A DNA stretch of 64,000 nt from Calendula officinalis (GCA_963853835.1 OY970824.1:40618727-40682726); one strand, 5' to 3'. Positions 1 through 12,194 are shown, counted from the first letter of the stretch. A program made the numbers and translations. Notes: generated by a model not told the origin, from the letters alone.

Positions 1-299
1 CCACGAGTAACCAAAATAGCTGGTTCGTTCGTCACTGCCAAGAACAAGTTCGGCCCGAACTCTTCACTGTTCCCGGCCCGAACTTCATTTTCGGCCCGAA
101 CTTCAACCTCGGCCCGAACTTCAACCTCGGCCCGAACTCCGACCTCGGTCCGAACTTCAACCTCGGCCCGAACATCATGCTCGGCCCGAACACCGAACTT
201 CGGCCCGAACACCACTTCGGCCCGAACATCCCACTTCGGCCCCTAACACCACTTCGGCCCGAACATCCCTCTTCGGCACGAACTCTTCAATATCCAAGA

Positions 300-987
300 T
301 TGTGTGACAGAAGGTGCTATACTAAAACATTCATAACTTTCTGCTAGGGTGTCCGTTTCACGCCCACGAGTTACCCAAATAGCTGGTTCGTTCGTCACTG
401 CCAAGAACAAGTTCGGCCTGAACTCTTCACTGTTCCCGGTCCGAACTTCATTTTCGGCCCGAACTCCGACCTCGGCCCGATCTTCAACCTCGGCCAGAAC
501 ATCATCCTCGGCCCGAACACCGAACTTCGGCCCGAACACCACTTCGGCCCGAACATCCCACTTCGGCCCGAACACCACTTCGGCCCGAACATCAGTCTTC
601 GGCCCGAACTCTTCAGTATCCAAGATTGTGTGACAAAAGGTGCTATACTAAAACATTCATAACTTTCAGCTCGGGTGTCCGTTTCATGCCCACGAGTAAC
701 CAAAATAGCCGGTTCGTCCGTCACTGCCAAGAACAAGTTCGGCCCGAACTCTTCACTGTTCCCGGCCCGAACTTCATTTTCGGCCCGAACTTCAACCTCG
801 GCCCGAACTTCAACCTCGGCCCGAACTCCGACCTCGGCCCGAACTTCAACCTCGGCCCGAACATCATGCTCGGCCTGAACACCAAACTTCGGCCCGAACA
901 CCACTTCGGCCCGAACATCCCACTTCGGCCCGAACACCACTTCGGCCCGAACATCCCTCTTCGGCACGAACTCTTCAATATCCAAGA
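300..987. repeat. Two-monomer segment duplicated at 2400-3123 (copy 1)
   Basis: A 326+362-bp monomer pair whose private variants (CGGTCCGAACTTC, GGCCCGATCTTC, CGGCCAGAACATC, CATCAGTCTTCGG) recur in the same order at 2400-3123. The later copy has 36 extra bases in its second monomer, two additional subrepeats. The offset is about 2.1 kb. Confidence 0.85.
626..987. repeat. Representative 362-bp satellite monomer
   Basis: Example of the long class. The unique head is followed by 13 subrepeats in a fixed order distinguished by the bases after CGGCCCGAAC: TCTTCACTGTTCC, TTCATTTT, TTCAACCT twice, TCCGACCT, TTCAACCT, ATCATGCT, ACCGAACTT, ACCACTT, ATCCCACTT, ACCACTT, ATCCCTCTT, and a CGGCACGAAC variant leading into the tail. 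Individual units are 17, 18 or 19 bp; the 17+19 pair at the end keeps an average of 18. The order is kept in nearly all monomers, so subrepeats diverged before the monomer was amplified. Confidence 0.95.
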
Positions 988-1331
988 TTGTGTGACAAAA
1001 GGTGCTATACTAAAACATTCATAACTTTCAGCTCCGGTGTCCGTTTCACGCCCACGAGTAACCAAAATAGCTGGTTCGTTCGTCACTGCCAAGAACAAGT
1101 TCGGCCCGAACTCTTCACTGTTCCCGGCCCGAACTTCATTTTCGGCCCGAACTTCAACCTCGGCCCGAACTCCGACCTCGGCCCGAACTTCAACCTCGGC
1201 CCGAACATCATCCTCGGCCCGAACACCGAACTTCGGCCCGAACACCACTTCGGCCCGAACATCCCACTTCGGCCCGAACACCACTTCTGCCCGAACATCA
1301 CTCTTCGGCCCGAACTCTTCAATAACCATGA
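988..1331. repeat. Representative 344-bp satellite monomer
   Basis: Example of the short class. It is like the 362-bp class but has one fewer TTCAACCT subrepeat before TCCGACCT, exactly 18 bp. 344 is about twice 172 and 362 about twice 181, lengths compatible with a two-nucleosome unit; that link is inference. Confidence 0.94.
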
Positions 1332-2399
1332 TTGTGTGACAAAAGGTGCTATACTAAAACATTCATAACTTTCAGTTCGGGTGTCCGTTTCACGCCCACG
1401 AGTAACCAAAATAGCTGGTTCGTTCGTCACTGCCAAGAACAAGTTCGGCCCGAACTCTTCACTGTTCCCGGCCCGAACTTCATTTTCGGCCCGAACCTCA
1501 ACCTCGGCCCGAACTTCAACCTCGGCCCGAACTCTGACCTCGGCCCGAACTTCAACCTCGGCCCGAACATCATCCTCGGCCCGAACACCGAACTTCGGCC
1601 CGAACACCACTTCGGTCCGAACATCCCACTTCGGCCCGAACACCACTTCGGCCCGAACATCACTCTTCGGCCCGAATTCTTCAATATCCAAGATTGTGTG
1701 ACAAAAGGTGCTATACTAAAACATTCATAACTTTCAGTTCGGGTGTCCGTTTTACGCCCACGAGTAAGCAAAATAGCTGTTTCGTTCGTCACTGCCAAGA
1801 ACAAGTTCGGCCCGAACTCTTCACTGTTCCCGGCCCGAACTTCATTTTCGGCCCGAACTTCAACCTCGGCCCGAACTCCGACCTCGGCCCGAACTTCAAC
1901 CTCGGCCCGAACATCATCCTCGGCCCGAACACCGAACTTCGTCCCGAACACCACTTCGGCCCGAACATCCCACTTCGGCCCGAACACCACTTCTGCCCGA
2001 ACATCACTCTTCGGCCCGAACTCTTCAATAACCATGATTGTGTGACAAAAGGTGCTATACTAAAACATTCATAACTTTCAGTTCGGGTGTCCGTTTCATG
2101 CCCACGAGTAACCAAAATAGCTGGTTCGTTCGTCACTGCCAAGAACAAGTTCGGCCCGAACTCTTCACTGTTCCCGGCCCGAACTTCATTTTCGGCCCGA
2201 ACCTCAACCTCGGCCCGAACTTCAACCTCGGCCCGAACTCTGACCTCGGCCCGAACTTCAACCTCGGCCCGAACATCATCCTCGGCCCGAACACCGAACT
2301 TCGGCCCGAACACCACTTCGGTCTGAACATCCCACTTCGGCCCGAACACCACTTCGGCCCGAACATCACTCTTCGGCCCGAATTCTTCAATATCCAAGA
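988..2399. repeat. 706-bp dimeric higher-order repeat, two copies
   Basis: Alternating 344- and 362-bp monomers form a 706-bp period. 988-1693 and 1694-2399 share private variants such as CACTTCTGCCCGAAC, AATAACCATGATT and CCGAACCTCAACC at an offset of 706. Similarity carries on into the start of the monomer at 2400, so the duplication phase is not the monomer origin used here. Confidence 0.85.
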
Positions 2400-3123
2400 T
2401 TGTGTGACAAAAGGTGCTATACTAAAACATTCATAACTTTCAGTTCGGGTGTCCGTTTCACGCCCACGAGTAAGCAAAATAGCTGTTTCGTTCGTCACTG
2501 CCAAGAACAAGTTCGGCCCGAACTCTTCACTGTTCCCGGTCCGAACTTCATTTTCGGCCCGAACTCCGACCTCGGCCCGATCTTCAACCTCGGCCAGAAC
2601 ATCATCCTCGGCCCGAACACCGAACTTCGGCCCGAACACCACTTCGGCCCGAACATCCCACTTCGGCCCGAACACCACTTCGGCCCGAACATCAGTCTTC
2701 GGCCCGAACTCTTCAGTATCCAAGATTGTGTGACAAAAGGTGCTATACTAAAACATTCATAACTTTCAGCTCGGATGTCCGTTTCATGCCCACGAGTAAC
2801 CAAAATAGCCGGTTCGTCCGTCACTGCCAAGAACAAGTTCGGCCCGAACTCTTCACTGTTCCCGGCCCGAACTTCATTTTCGGCCCGAACTTCATTTTCG
2901 GCCCGAACTTCAACCTCGGCCTGAACTTCAACCTCGGCCCGAACTTCAACCTCGGCCCGAACTCCGACCTCGGCCCGAACTTCAACCTCGGCCCGAACAT
3001 CATGCTCGGCCTCAACACCAAACTTCGGCCCGAACACCACTTCGGCCCGAACATCCCACTTCGGCCCGAACACCACTTCGGCCCGAACATCCCTCTTCGG
3101 CACGAACTCTTCAATATCCAAGA
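2400..3123. repeat. Two-monomer segment (copy 2 of 300-987)
   Basis: Shares the private variants of 300-987. Its second monomer (2726-3123) is 398 bp, the longest length class in this block, with a duplicated TTCATTTT subrepeat and one more TTCAACCT unit. Confidence 0.85.
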
Positions 3124-5538
3124 TTGTGTGACAAAAGGTGCTATACTAAAACATTCATAACTTTCAGCTCGGGTGTCCGTTTCACGCCCACGAGTAACCA
3201 AAATAGCTGGTTCGTTCGTCACTGCCAAGAACAAGTTCGGCCCGAACTCTTCACTGTTCCCGGCCCGAACTTCATTTTCGGCCCGAACTTCAACCTCGGC
3301 CCGAACTTCAACCTCGGCCCGAACTCCGACCTCGGCCCGAACTTCAACCTCGGCCCGAACATCATGCTCGGCCCGAACACCGAACTTCGGCCCGAACACC
3401 ACTTCGGCCCGAACATCCCACTTCGGCCCGAACATCCCTCTTCGGCACGAACTCTTCAATATCCAAGATTGTGTGACAAAAGGTGCTATACTAAAACATT
3501 CATAACTTTCAGTTCGGGTGTCCGTTTCACGCCCACGAGTAAGCAAAATAGTTGGTTCGTTCGTCACCGCCAAGAACAAGTTCGGCCCGAACTCTTCACT
3601 ACTCCCGGCCCGAACTTCATTTTCGGCCCGAACTTCAACCTCGGCCCGAACTCCGACCTCGGCCCAAACTTCAACCTCGGCTCGAACATCATCCTCGGCC
3701 CGAACACCGAACTTCGGCCCAAACACCACTTCGGCCCGAACATCCCACTTCGGCCCGAACACCACTTCGGCCCGAACATCCCTCTTCGGCACGAACTCTT
3801 CACTATCCAAGATTGTGTGACAAAAGGTGCTATACTAAAACATTCAAAACTTTCAGCTCGGGTGTCCGTTTCACGCCCACGAGTAACCAAAATAGCTGGT
3901 TCGTTCGTCACTGCCAAGAACAAGTTCGGCCCGAACTCTTCACTGTTCCCGGCCCGAACTTCATTTTCGGCCCGAACTTCAACCTCGCCCCGAACTTCAA
4001 CCTCGGCCCGAACTCCGACCTCGGCCCGAACTTCAACCTCGGCCCGAACATCATGCTCGGCCCGAACACCGAACTTCGGCCCGAACACCACTTCGGCCCG
4101 AACATCCCACTTCGGCCCGAACACCACTTCGGCCCGAACATCCCTCTTCGGCACGAACTCTTCAATATCCAAGATTGTGTAACAAAAGGTGCTATACTAA
4201 AACATTCATAACTTTCAGTTCGGGTGTCCGTTTCACGCCCACGAGTAAGCAAAATAGCTAGTTCGTTCGTCACTGCCAAGAACAAGTTCGGCCCGAACTC
4301 TTCACTGTTCCCGGCCCGAACTTCATTATCGGCCCGAATTTCAACCTCGGCCCGAACTCCGACCTCGGCCCGAACTTCAACCTTGGCCCGAACATCATCC
4401 TCGGCCCGAACACCGAACTTCGGCCCGAACACCACTTCGGCCCGAACATCCCACTTCGGCCCGAACACCACTTCGGCCCGAACATCACTCTTCGGCCCGA
4501 ACTCTTCAATATCCAAGATTGTGTGACAAAAGGTGCTATACTAAAACATTCATAACTTTCAGTTCGGGTGTCCGTTTCACGCACACGAGTAACCAAAATA
4601 GCTGGTTCGTTCGTCACTGCCAAGAACAAGTTCGGCCCGAACTCTTCACTGTTCCCGGCCCGAACTTCATTTTCGGCCCGAACTTCAACCTCGGCCTGAA
4701 CTTCAACCTCGGCCCGAACTCCGACCTCGGCCCGAACATCATTCTCGGCCCGAACACCGAACTTCAGCCCGAACACCACTTCGGCCCGAACATCCACATC
4801 CCACTTCGGCCCGAACACCACTTCGGCCGGAACATCCCTCTTCGGCCCGAACTCTTCAATATCCAAGATTGTGTGACAAAAGGTGCTATACTAAAACATT
4901 CATAACTTTCAGCTCGGGTGTCCGTTTCACGCACACGAGTAACCAAAATAGCCGGTTCGTTCGTCACTGCCAAGAACAAGTACGGCCCGAACTCTTCACT
5001 GTTCCCGGCCCGAACTTCATTCTCGGCCCGAACTTCAACCTCGGCCCGAACATCATGCTCGGCCCGAACACCGAACTTCGGCCCGAACACCACTTCGGCC
5101 CGAACTTCCCACTTCGGCCCGAACACCACTTCGGCCCGAACATCCCTCTTCGGCACGAACTCTTCAATATCCAAGATTGTGTGACAAAAGGTGCTATACT
5201 AAAACATTCATAACTTTCAGCTCGGGTGTCCGTTTCACGCCCACGAGTAACAAAAATAGCTGGTTCGTTCGTCACTGCCAAGAACAAGTTCGGCCCGAAC
5301 TCTTCACTGTTCCCGGCCCGAACTTCATTTTCGGCCCGAACTTCAACCTCGGCCCGAACTTCAACCTCGGCCCGAACTCCGACCTCGGCCCGAACTTCAA
5401 CCTCGGCCCGAACATCATGCTCGGCCCGAACACCGAACTTCGGCCCGATCACCACTTCAGCCCGAACATCCCACTTCGGCCCGAACACCACTTCGGCCCG
5501 AACATCCCTCTTCGGCACGAACTCTTCAATATCCAAGA
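3124..5538. repeat. Seven-monomer higher-order repeat, copy 1
   Basis: Monomers of 345, 344, 362, 344, 350, 308 and 362 bp. The same ordered set recurs at 5539-8381. Diagnostic shared variants are the 345-bp monomer that lost one 17-bp ACCACTT unit, CACTACTCCCGG, GGCTCGAACATC, CTCGCCCCGAAC and TTCATTATCGGC. The 308-bp member (4869-5176) lost two subrepeats relative to its partner. Confidence 0.85.
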
Positions 5539-8381
5539 CTGTGTGACAAAAGGTGCTATACTAAAACGTTCATAACTTTCAGCTCGGGTGTCCGTTTCAC
5601 GTCCACGAGTAACCAAAATAGCTGGTTCGTTCGTCACTGCCAAGAACAAGTTCGGCCCGAACTCTTCACTGTTCCCGGCCCGAACTTCATTTTCGGCCCG
5701 AACTTCAACCTCGGCCCGAACTTCAACCTCGGCCCGAACTCCGACCTCGGCCCGAACTTCAACCTCGGCCCGAACATCATGCTCGGCCCGAACACCGAAC
5801 TTCGGCCCGAACACCACTTCGGCCCGAACATCCCACTTCGGCCCGAACATCCCTCTTCGGCACGAACTCTTCAATATCCAAGATTGTGTGACAAAAGGTG
5901 CTATACTAAAACATTCATAACTTTCAGTTCGGGTGTCCGTTTCACGCCCACGAGTAAGCAAAATAGTTGGTTCGTTCGTCACTGCCAAGAACAAGTTCGG
6001 CCCGAACTCTTCACTACTCCCGGTCCGAACTTCATTTTCGGCCCGTACTTCAACCTCGGCCCGAACTCCGACCTCGGCCCAAACTTCAACCTCGGCTCGA
6101 ACATCATCCTCGGCCCGAACACCGAACTTCGGCCCAAACACCACTTCGGCCCGAACATTCCACTTCGGCCCGAACACCACTTCGGCCCGAACATCCCTCT
6201 TCGGCACGAACTCTTCACTATCCAAGATTGTGTGACAAAAGGTGCTATACTAAAACATTCATAACTTTCAGCTCGGGTGTCCGTTTCACGCCCACGAGTA
6301 ACCAAAATAGCAGGTTCGTTCGTCAGTGCCAAGAACAAGTTCGGCCCGAACTCTTCACTGTTCCCGGCCCGAACTTCATTTTCGGCCCGAACTTCAACCT
6401 CGCCCCGAACTTCAACCTCGGCCCGAACTCCGACCTCGGCCCGAACTCCGACCTCGGCCCGAACTTCAACCTCGGCCCGAACATCATGCTCGGCCCGAAC
6501 ACCGAAATTCGGCCCGAACACCACTTCGGCCCGAACATCCCACTTCGGCCCGAACACCACTTCGGCCCGAACATCCCTCTTCGGCACGAACTCTTCAATA
6601 TCCAAGATTGTGTGACAAAAGATGCTATACTAAAACATTCATAACTTTCAGTTCGGGTGTCCGTTTCACGCCCACGAGTAAGCAAAATAGCTGGTTCGTT
6701 CGTCACTGCCAAGAACAAGTTCGGCCCGAACTCTTCACTGTTCCCGGCCCGAACTTCATTATCGGCTCGAGTTTCAACCTCGGCCCGAACTCCGACCTCG
6801 GCCCGAACTTCAACCTTGGCCCGAACAACATCCTCGGCCCGAACACCGAACTTCGGCCCGAACACCACTTCGGCCCGAACATCCCACTTCGGCCCGAACA
6901 CCACTTCGGCCCGAACATCACTCTTCGGCCCGAACTCTTCAATATCCAAGATTGTGTGACAAAAGGTGCTATACTAAAACATTCATAACTTTCAGTTCGG
7001 GTGTCCGTTTCACGCCCACAAGTAAGCAAAATAGTTGGTTCGTTCGTCACTGCCAAGAACAAGTTCGGCCCGAACTCTTCACTATTCCCGGCCCGAACTT
7101 CATTTTCGGCCCGAACTTCAACCTCGGCCCGAACTCCGACCTCGGCCCAAACTTCAACCTCGGCTCGAACGTCATCCTCGGCCCGAACACCGAACTTCGG
7201 CCCAAACACCACTTCGGCCCGAACATCCCACTTCGGCCCGAACACCACTTCGGCCCGAACATCCCTCTTTGGCCCGAACTCTTCAATATCCAAGATTGTG
7301 TGACAAAAGGTGCTATGCTAAAACATTCATAACTTTCAGCTCAGGTGTCCGTTTCACGCCCAAGAGTAACCAAAATAGCTGGTTCGTTCGTCACTGCCAA
7401 GAACAAGTTCGGCCCGAACTCTTCACTGTTCCCGGCCCGAACTTCATTTTCGGCCCGAACTTCAACCTCGGCCTGAACTTCAACCTCGGCCCGAACTCCG
7501 ACCTCGGCCCGAACATCATTCTCGGCCCGAACACCGAACTTCAGCCCGAACACCACTTCGGCCCGAACATCCCACTTCGGCCTAACATCCCACTTCGGCC
7601 CGAACACCACTTCGGCCGGAACATCCCTCTTCGGCCCGAACTCTTCAATATCCAAGATTGTGTGACAAAAGGTGTTATACTAAAACATTCATAACTTTCA
7701 GCTCGGGTGTCCGTTTCACGCCCACGAGTAACCAAAATAGCCAATTCGTTCGTCACAGCCAAGAACAAGTACGGCCCGAACTCTTCACTGTTCCCGGCCC
7801 GAACTTCATTTTCGGCCCGAACTTCAACCTCGGCCCGAACTCCGACCTCGGCCCGAACTTCAACCTCGGCCCGAACATCATGCTCGGCCCGAACACCGAA
7901 CTTCGGCCCGAACTCCACTTCGGCCCGAACTTCCCACTTCGGCCCGAACACCACTTCGGCCCGAACATCCCTCTTCGGCACGAACTCTTCAATATCCAAT
8001 ATTGTGTGAAAAAAGGTGCTATACTAAAACATTCATAACTTTCAGCTCGGGTGTCCGTTTCACGCCCACGAGTAACCAAAATAGCTGGTTCGTTCGTCAC
8101 TGCCAAGAACAAGTTCGGCCCGAACTCTTCAGTGTTCCCGGCCCGAACTTCATTTTCGGCCCGAACTTCAACCTCGGCCCGAACTTCAACCTCGGCCCGA
8201 ACTCCGACCTCGGCCCGAACTCCGACCTCGGCCCGAACTTCAACCTCGGCCCGAACATCATGCTCGGCCCGAACACCGAACTTCGGCCCGAACACCACTT
8301 CGGCCCGAACATCCCACTTCGGCCCGAACACCACTTCGGCCCGAACATCCCTCTTCGGCACTAACTCTTCAATATCCAAGA
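5539..8381. repeat. Seven-monomer higher-order repeat, copy 2 with one extra monomer
   Basis: Repeats the order of 3124-5538 with changes: the third monomer is 380 bp (an extra TCCGACCT unit), an additional 344-bp monomer sits at 6952-7295, and the last two are 344 and 380 bp. It shows that whole-monomer and single-subrepeat changes occur together. Confidence 0.82.
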
Positions 8382-10110
8382 TTGTGTGACAAAAGGTGCT
8401 ATACTAAAACGTTCATAACTTTCAGCTCGGGTGTCCGTTTCACGCCCACGAGTAACCAAAATAGCTGTTTCGTTCGTCACTGCCAAGAACAAGTTCGGCC
8501 CGAACTCTTCACTGTTCCCGGCCCGAACTTCATTTTCGGCCCGAACTTCAACCTCGGCCCGAACTTCAACCTCGGCCCGAACTCCGACCTCGGCCCGAAC
8601 TTCAACCTCGGCCCGAACATCATGCTCAGCCCGAACACCGAACTTCGGCCCGAACACCACTTCGGCCCGAACATCCCACTTCGGCCCGAACACCACTTCG
8701 GCCCGAACATCCCTCTTCGGCACGAACTCTTCAATATCCAAGATTGTGTGACAAAAGGTGCTATACTAAAACATTCATAACTTTCTGCTCGGGTGTCCGT
8801 TTCACGCCCACGAGTAACCAAAATAGTTGGTTCGTTCATCACTGCCAAGAACAAGTTCGGCCCGAACTCTTCACTGTTGCCGGCCCGAACTTCATTTTCG
8901 GCCCGAACTTCAACCTCGGCCCGAATTTCATTTTCGGCCCGAACTTCAACCTCGGCCCGAACTTCAACCTCGGCCTGAACTCCGACCTCGGCCCGAACTT
9001 CAACCTTGGCCCGAACATCATCCTCGGCCCGAACACCGAACTTCGGCCCGAACACCACTTCGGCCCGAACATCCCACTTCGGACCGAACACCACTTCGGC
9101 CCGAACATCACTCTTCGGCCCGAACTCTTCAATATCCAAGATTGTGTGACAAAAGGTGCTATACTAAAACATTCATAACTTTAAGTTCGGGTATCGTTTC
9201 ACGCCCACGAGTAAGCAAAATAGCTGGTTCGTTCGTCACTGCCAAGAACAAGTTCGGCACGAACTCTTCACCGTTCCCGGCCCGAACTTCATTTTCGGCC
9301 CGAACTTCAACCTCGGCCCGAACTCCGACCTCGGCCCGAACTTCAACCTCGGCCCGAACATCATCCTCGGCCCGAACACCGAACTTCGGCCCGAACATCC
9401 CACTTCGGCCCGAACACCACTTCGGCCCGAACATCACTCTTCGGCCCGAACTCTTCAATATCCAAGATTGTGTGACAAAAGGTGTTATACTAAAACATTC
9501 ATAACTTTCAGTTCGGGTGTCCGTTTCACGCCCACGAGTAAGCAAAATAGTTGGTTCGTTCGTCACTGCCAAGAACAAGTTCGGCCCGAACTCGTCACTG
9601 TTCCCGGCCCGAACTTCATTTTCGGCCCGAACTTCATTTTCGGCCCCCCGAACTTCAACCTCGGCCCGAACTCCGACCTCGGCCCAAACTTCAACCTCGG
9701 CTCGAACATCATCCTCGGCCCGAACACCGAACTTCGGCCCGAACACCACTTCGGCCCGAACATCCCACTTCGGCCCGAACACCACTTCGGCCCGAACATC
9801 CCTCTTCGGCCCGAACTCTTCAATATCCAAGATTGTGTGACAAAAGGTGATATACTAAAACATTCATAACTTTCAGCTCAGGTGTCCGTTTCACGCCCAC
9901 GAGTAACCAAAATAACTGGTTCGTTCGTCACTGCCAAGAACAAGTTCGGCCCGAACTCTTCACTGTTCCCGGCCCGAACTTCATTTTCGGCCCGAACTTC
10001 AACCTTGGCCCGAACTTCAACCTCGGCCCGAACTCCGACCTCGGCCCGAACATCATTCTCGGCCCGAACACCGAACTTCAGCCTGAACACCACTTCGGCC
10101 CGAACATCCC

Positions 10111-10115
10111 ACTTC
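10111..10115. repeat. Left target-site duplication ACTTC
   Basis: ACTTC directly precedes the TGTAACG terminus and is repeated directly after the GTTACA terminus at 26118-26122. Removing the element and one copy gives a monomer of exactly 344 bp (9833-10115 joined to 26123-26183). Confidence 0.97.
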
Positions 10116-12097
10116 TGTAACGCCCCAAATTTTATAATGACGTTTTATTCTTTTTAATCTTTTCTTTTGTGTCTTTTGCTTGATATTATTATCATCAATA
10201 TTATTGTGACGTTGCAATTATTATTATTATTTCTGTGACGTTTCATTATCGTGACGTTTCGGTTACGTTAATTGGGTGATATTTGTTTTGTGACGTTTTA
10301 TTATCACGACATTTAATTCCCGAGAGTTCGAGTGCCAGGTCAAGGCCGGCCGTAGGCCAAGGCCGGGCCCGAGTCATGGTATATTTTCGCAACATGGAGT
10401 CCGCCAAGAGTGGAATATCGAACCCGAGTTGAGTTTATTTTAAATGGCCAAGAAAGGCAAGGCTGACGCCTTTTGTTTTTAATTCTTCTGGTCCGGACCA
10501 AGTATAAGGGAGAGCCCGAGCTTTAACAGTCCAAGCCCGAGAATCCTTGCCAATCGTAGTCTGTGAGCTTGAGGCCCACATTGCAAGACTTTTAAACAAG
10601 ACGTTATTTTTTTTCTTACCCTAAAGGTGCCGACATCCTCCCTTTCTCTAATTATTTTCGATCAGCAGCTCATGAGCATCCTGATTATCGTATTCTTCTT
10701 CCAACATTCAAGCAAGCAGCCAAGGTGGGGTTTCTTTGTGTTCCTTCTTCTGCCCGATCAAGAAGCTGGTGTAGAGAGGGTTGCTCGTTTTAAATGCAGC
10801 AAGCAACTAACCGGTTGTAAGGCTGTATTTTGGCCCTTCATTTCTTGTTCCCATGTTCCATTCGAAATCAGCAAGAAACAAGTGTCGATCGACGTAGAAG
10901 AGACCCGTGAAGCTAGTAACTGTTCGTGGCATTCTTCAAGCCAATCGGAGACGTCAAGAAAGCATTGGGTCAGTTGCGGGATCGAGCAGACAAGTTTATT
11001 AATTTGCAAGCGTGGGGCTGTGCTTTCCCCTTCGCAAAATTCATGAGCGGATTTATTACCGAGCCGGACTTCTTACTTTAATTCGGTAGTCACTTTGTTC
11101 TCCTTTATCCTAATGCTTCTATTTTCGTTTCTGTGTTTCCTAGTAGCGAATTGATTATCAAATTTACATATGTCTGTTGCGGTTGTGTTGGTTCGATTGA
11201 TGATTGTTGTATAACCGTTTAATAAATTCAAGTCTTTTTAACCGAAAAGGAAACCGAACCCCTAGGGTTCTTGGTTTCCCAATCGGGGAACTTTTACCCT
11301 CAAGCTTTAGAAATTGTAATATACCCTGGTAAATAACTTTTTCAAACTATCGGGTGAAACTTATGGTGTCGGGTTTCCGAGTCGGGGTTATAAAAGCGGG
11401 TTTTAAAGATCATAGATTTTGGCGGATTCTGCCCTCGTATTCACCACTGTTTTTGAGCTGTTTAGATTAATCTTTTCGGTTTTTGGCCCATGTTGGGACC
11501 TTGATTTTTGAGATAGCTTTCCAATGCCGCAACCCTCTCGTCTATCCGAATTACGGTTTAAAAGTTATAGTCGATTTAGTATGCTGCTGTTAGGAAGATG
11601 ACCTGTGCAGCAGGTCTGTCTTGCATCACTGTTTTGAGACACTTAGAGTCTGTTTTGGCCAGTGACCGTCTCACAGTAGATTGTAGTTCTGATTGTCTTC
11701 TAGCCCTGGTAAAAATATGGGGAAAATCTAATGAACCGTTTAGGAGTTATAGCAGTTTCCGTGAGACCGACGGGTGCTGCCAGTTTTTCTAAATTGAGTC
11801 CTTAGAACGGATTGTAATTCGGGTTTCATTTTTATGCTTTTAGGATCATCTAGGAATAACCGAGCAGCGCCTTAGAGTATTGAGGATCCTTTGGAGCTTA
11901 CGTTTCTCGAGGTGAGTATTCTCACCGTGTATTCAGTTTTAACGTTATACATGCATGACTTACGTGTTACATTACTTGCACCATATTTGCTATCTGAGTT
12001 ATCTGAGTTATCTGTGATCTAGCATCTTGTGTTCTGAGTTTCTGAGTTCTGAGTTTCTGAGTTTTGGAGTTAAACATTAAACATAATATATCTGACT

Positions 12098-12194
12098 TGA
12101 CACCGAAGAGCACTGGTGTCAGACGTTTTGACTTGGCACCGAAGAGTACTGGTGCCAGGCCTTTTGACTCACACCGAAGAGTACAGGTGTTGAG
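12098..12194 (+). promoter_or_regulatory. Three tandem dyad modules in U3 of LTR 1
   Basis: Three modules share the core CACC-GAAGAGYACW-GGTG with a 10-nt middle. Arms differ but stay complementary: GACACC/GGTGTC (12099-12104 and 12115-12120), GGCACC/GGTGCC (12135-12140 and 12151-12156), ACACC/GGTGT (12171-12175 and 12186-12190, extended by CTC/GAG with one bulged T). They lie about 50-150 bp before the TATA box. Function unknown: paired protein sites or RNA hairpins at the transcript's 3' end are both possible. Confidence 0.75.

Larger units (their letters stand above)
1..10115. repeat. Satellite array, block 1 (27 whole monomers plus two partial)
   Basis: Head-to-tail tandem satellite. Using TTGTGTGAC as monomer origin, monomers start at 300, 626, 988, 1332, 1694, 2038, 2400, 2726, 3124, 3469, 3813, 4175, 4519, 4869, 5177, 5539, 5884, 6228, 6608, 6952, 7296, 7658, 8002, 8382, 8744, 9142, 9468 and 9833; the last is cut at 10115 by an LTR element. 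Lengths run from 308 to 398 bp, mostly 344 or 362, and differ chiefly by multiples of 18. Each monomer has a ~111-bp unique head (TTGTGTGAC to CAAGAACAAG), then 12-13 subrepeats of about 18 bp built on CGGCCCGAAC, then a short tail (CTCTTCAATATCCAAGA). Two head variants alternate irregularly: GAGTAACCAAAATAG and GAGTAAGCAAAATAG. No genes. Satellite identity is certain from periodicity; family name unknown. Confidence 0.97.

Noticed and set aside
3124..4182. Long ORF (352 codons) of repetitive peptide across satellite monomers
   Set aside because: Opened by the 18-bp period and a chance frame-restoring 345-bp monomer. Starts at TTG, is matched by equally long ORFs on the other strand, and the frame is not kept in neighbouring monomers.
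1..10115. CRISPR array
   Set aside because: Regular short repeats with variable spacers superficially fit, but spacers are 7-8 bp and repeated in the same order in each monomer, no cas genes exist, and the context is plant LTR elements.
10627..11046. 139-codon ORF present three times (also 17363 and 24091)
   Set aside because: It lies wholly inside the LTR and recurs because the LTR does. It lacks an ATG start and shows no known domain or constraint.
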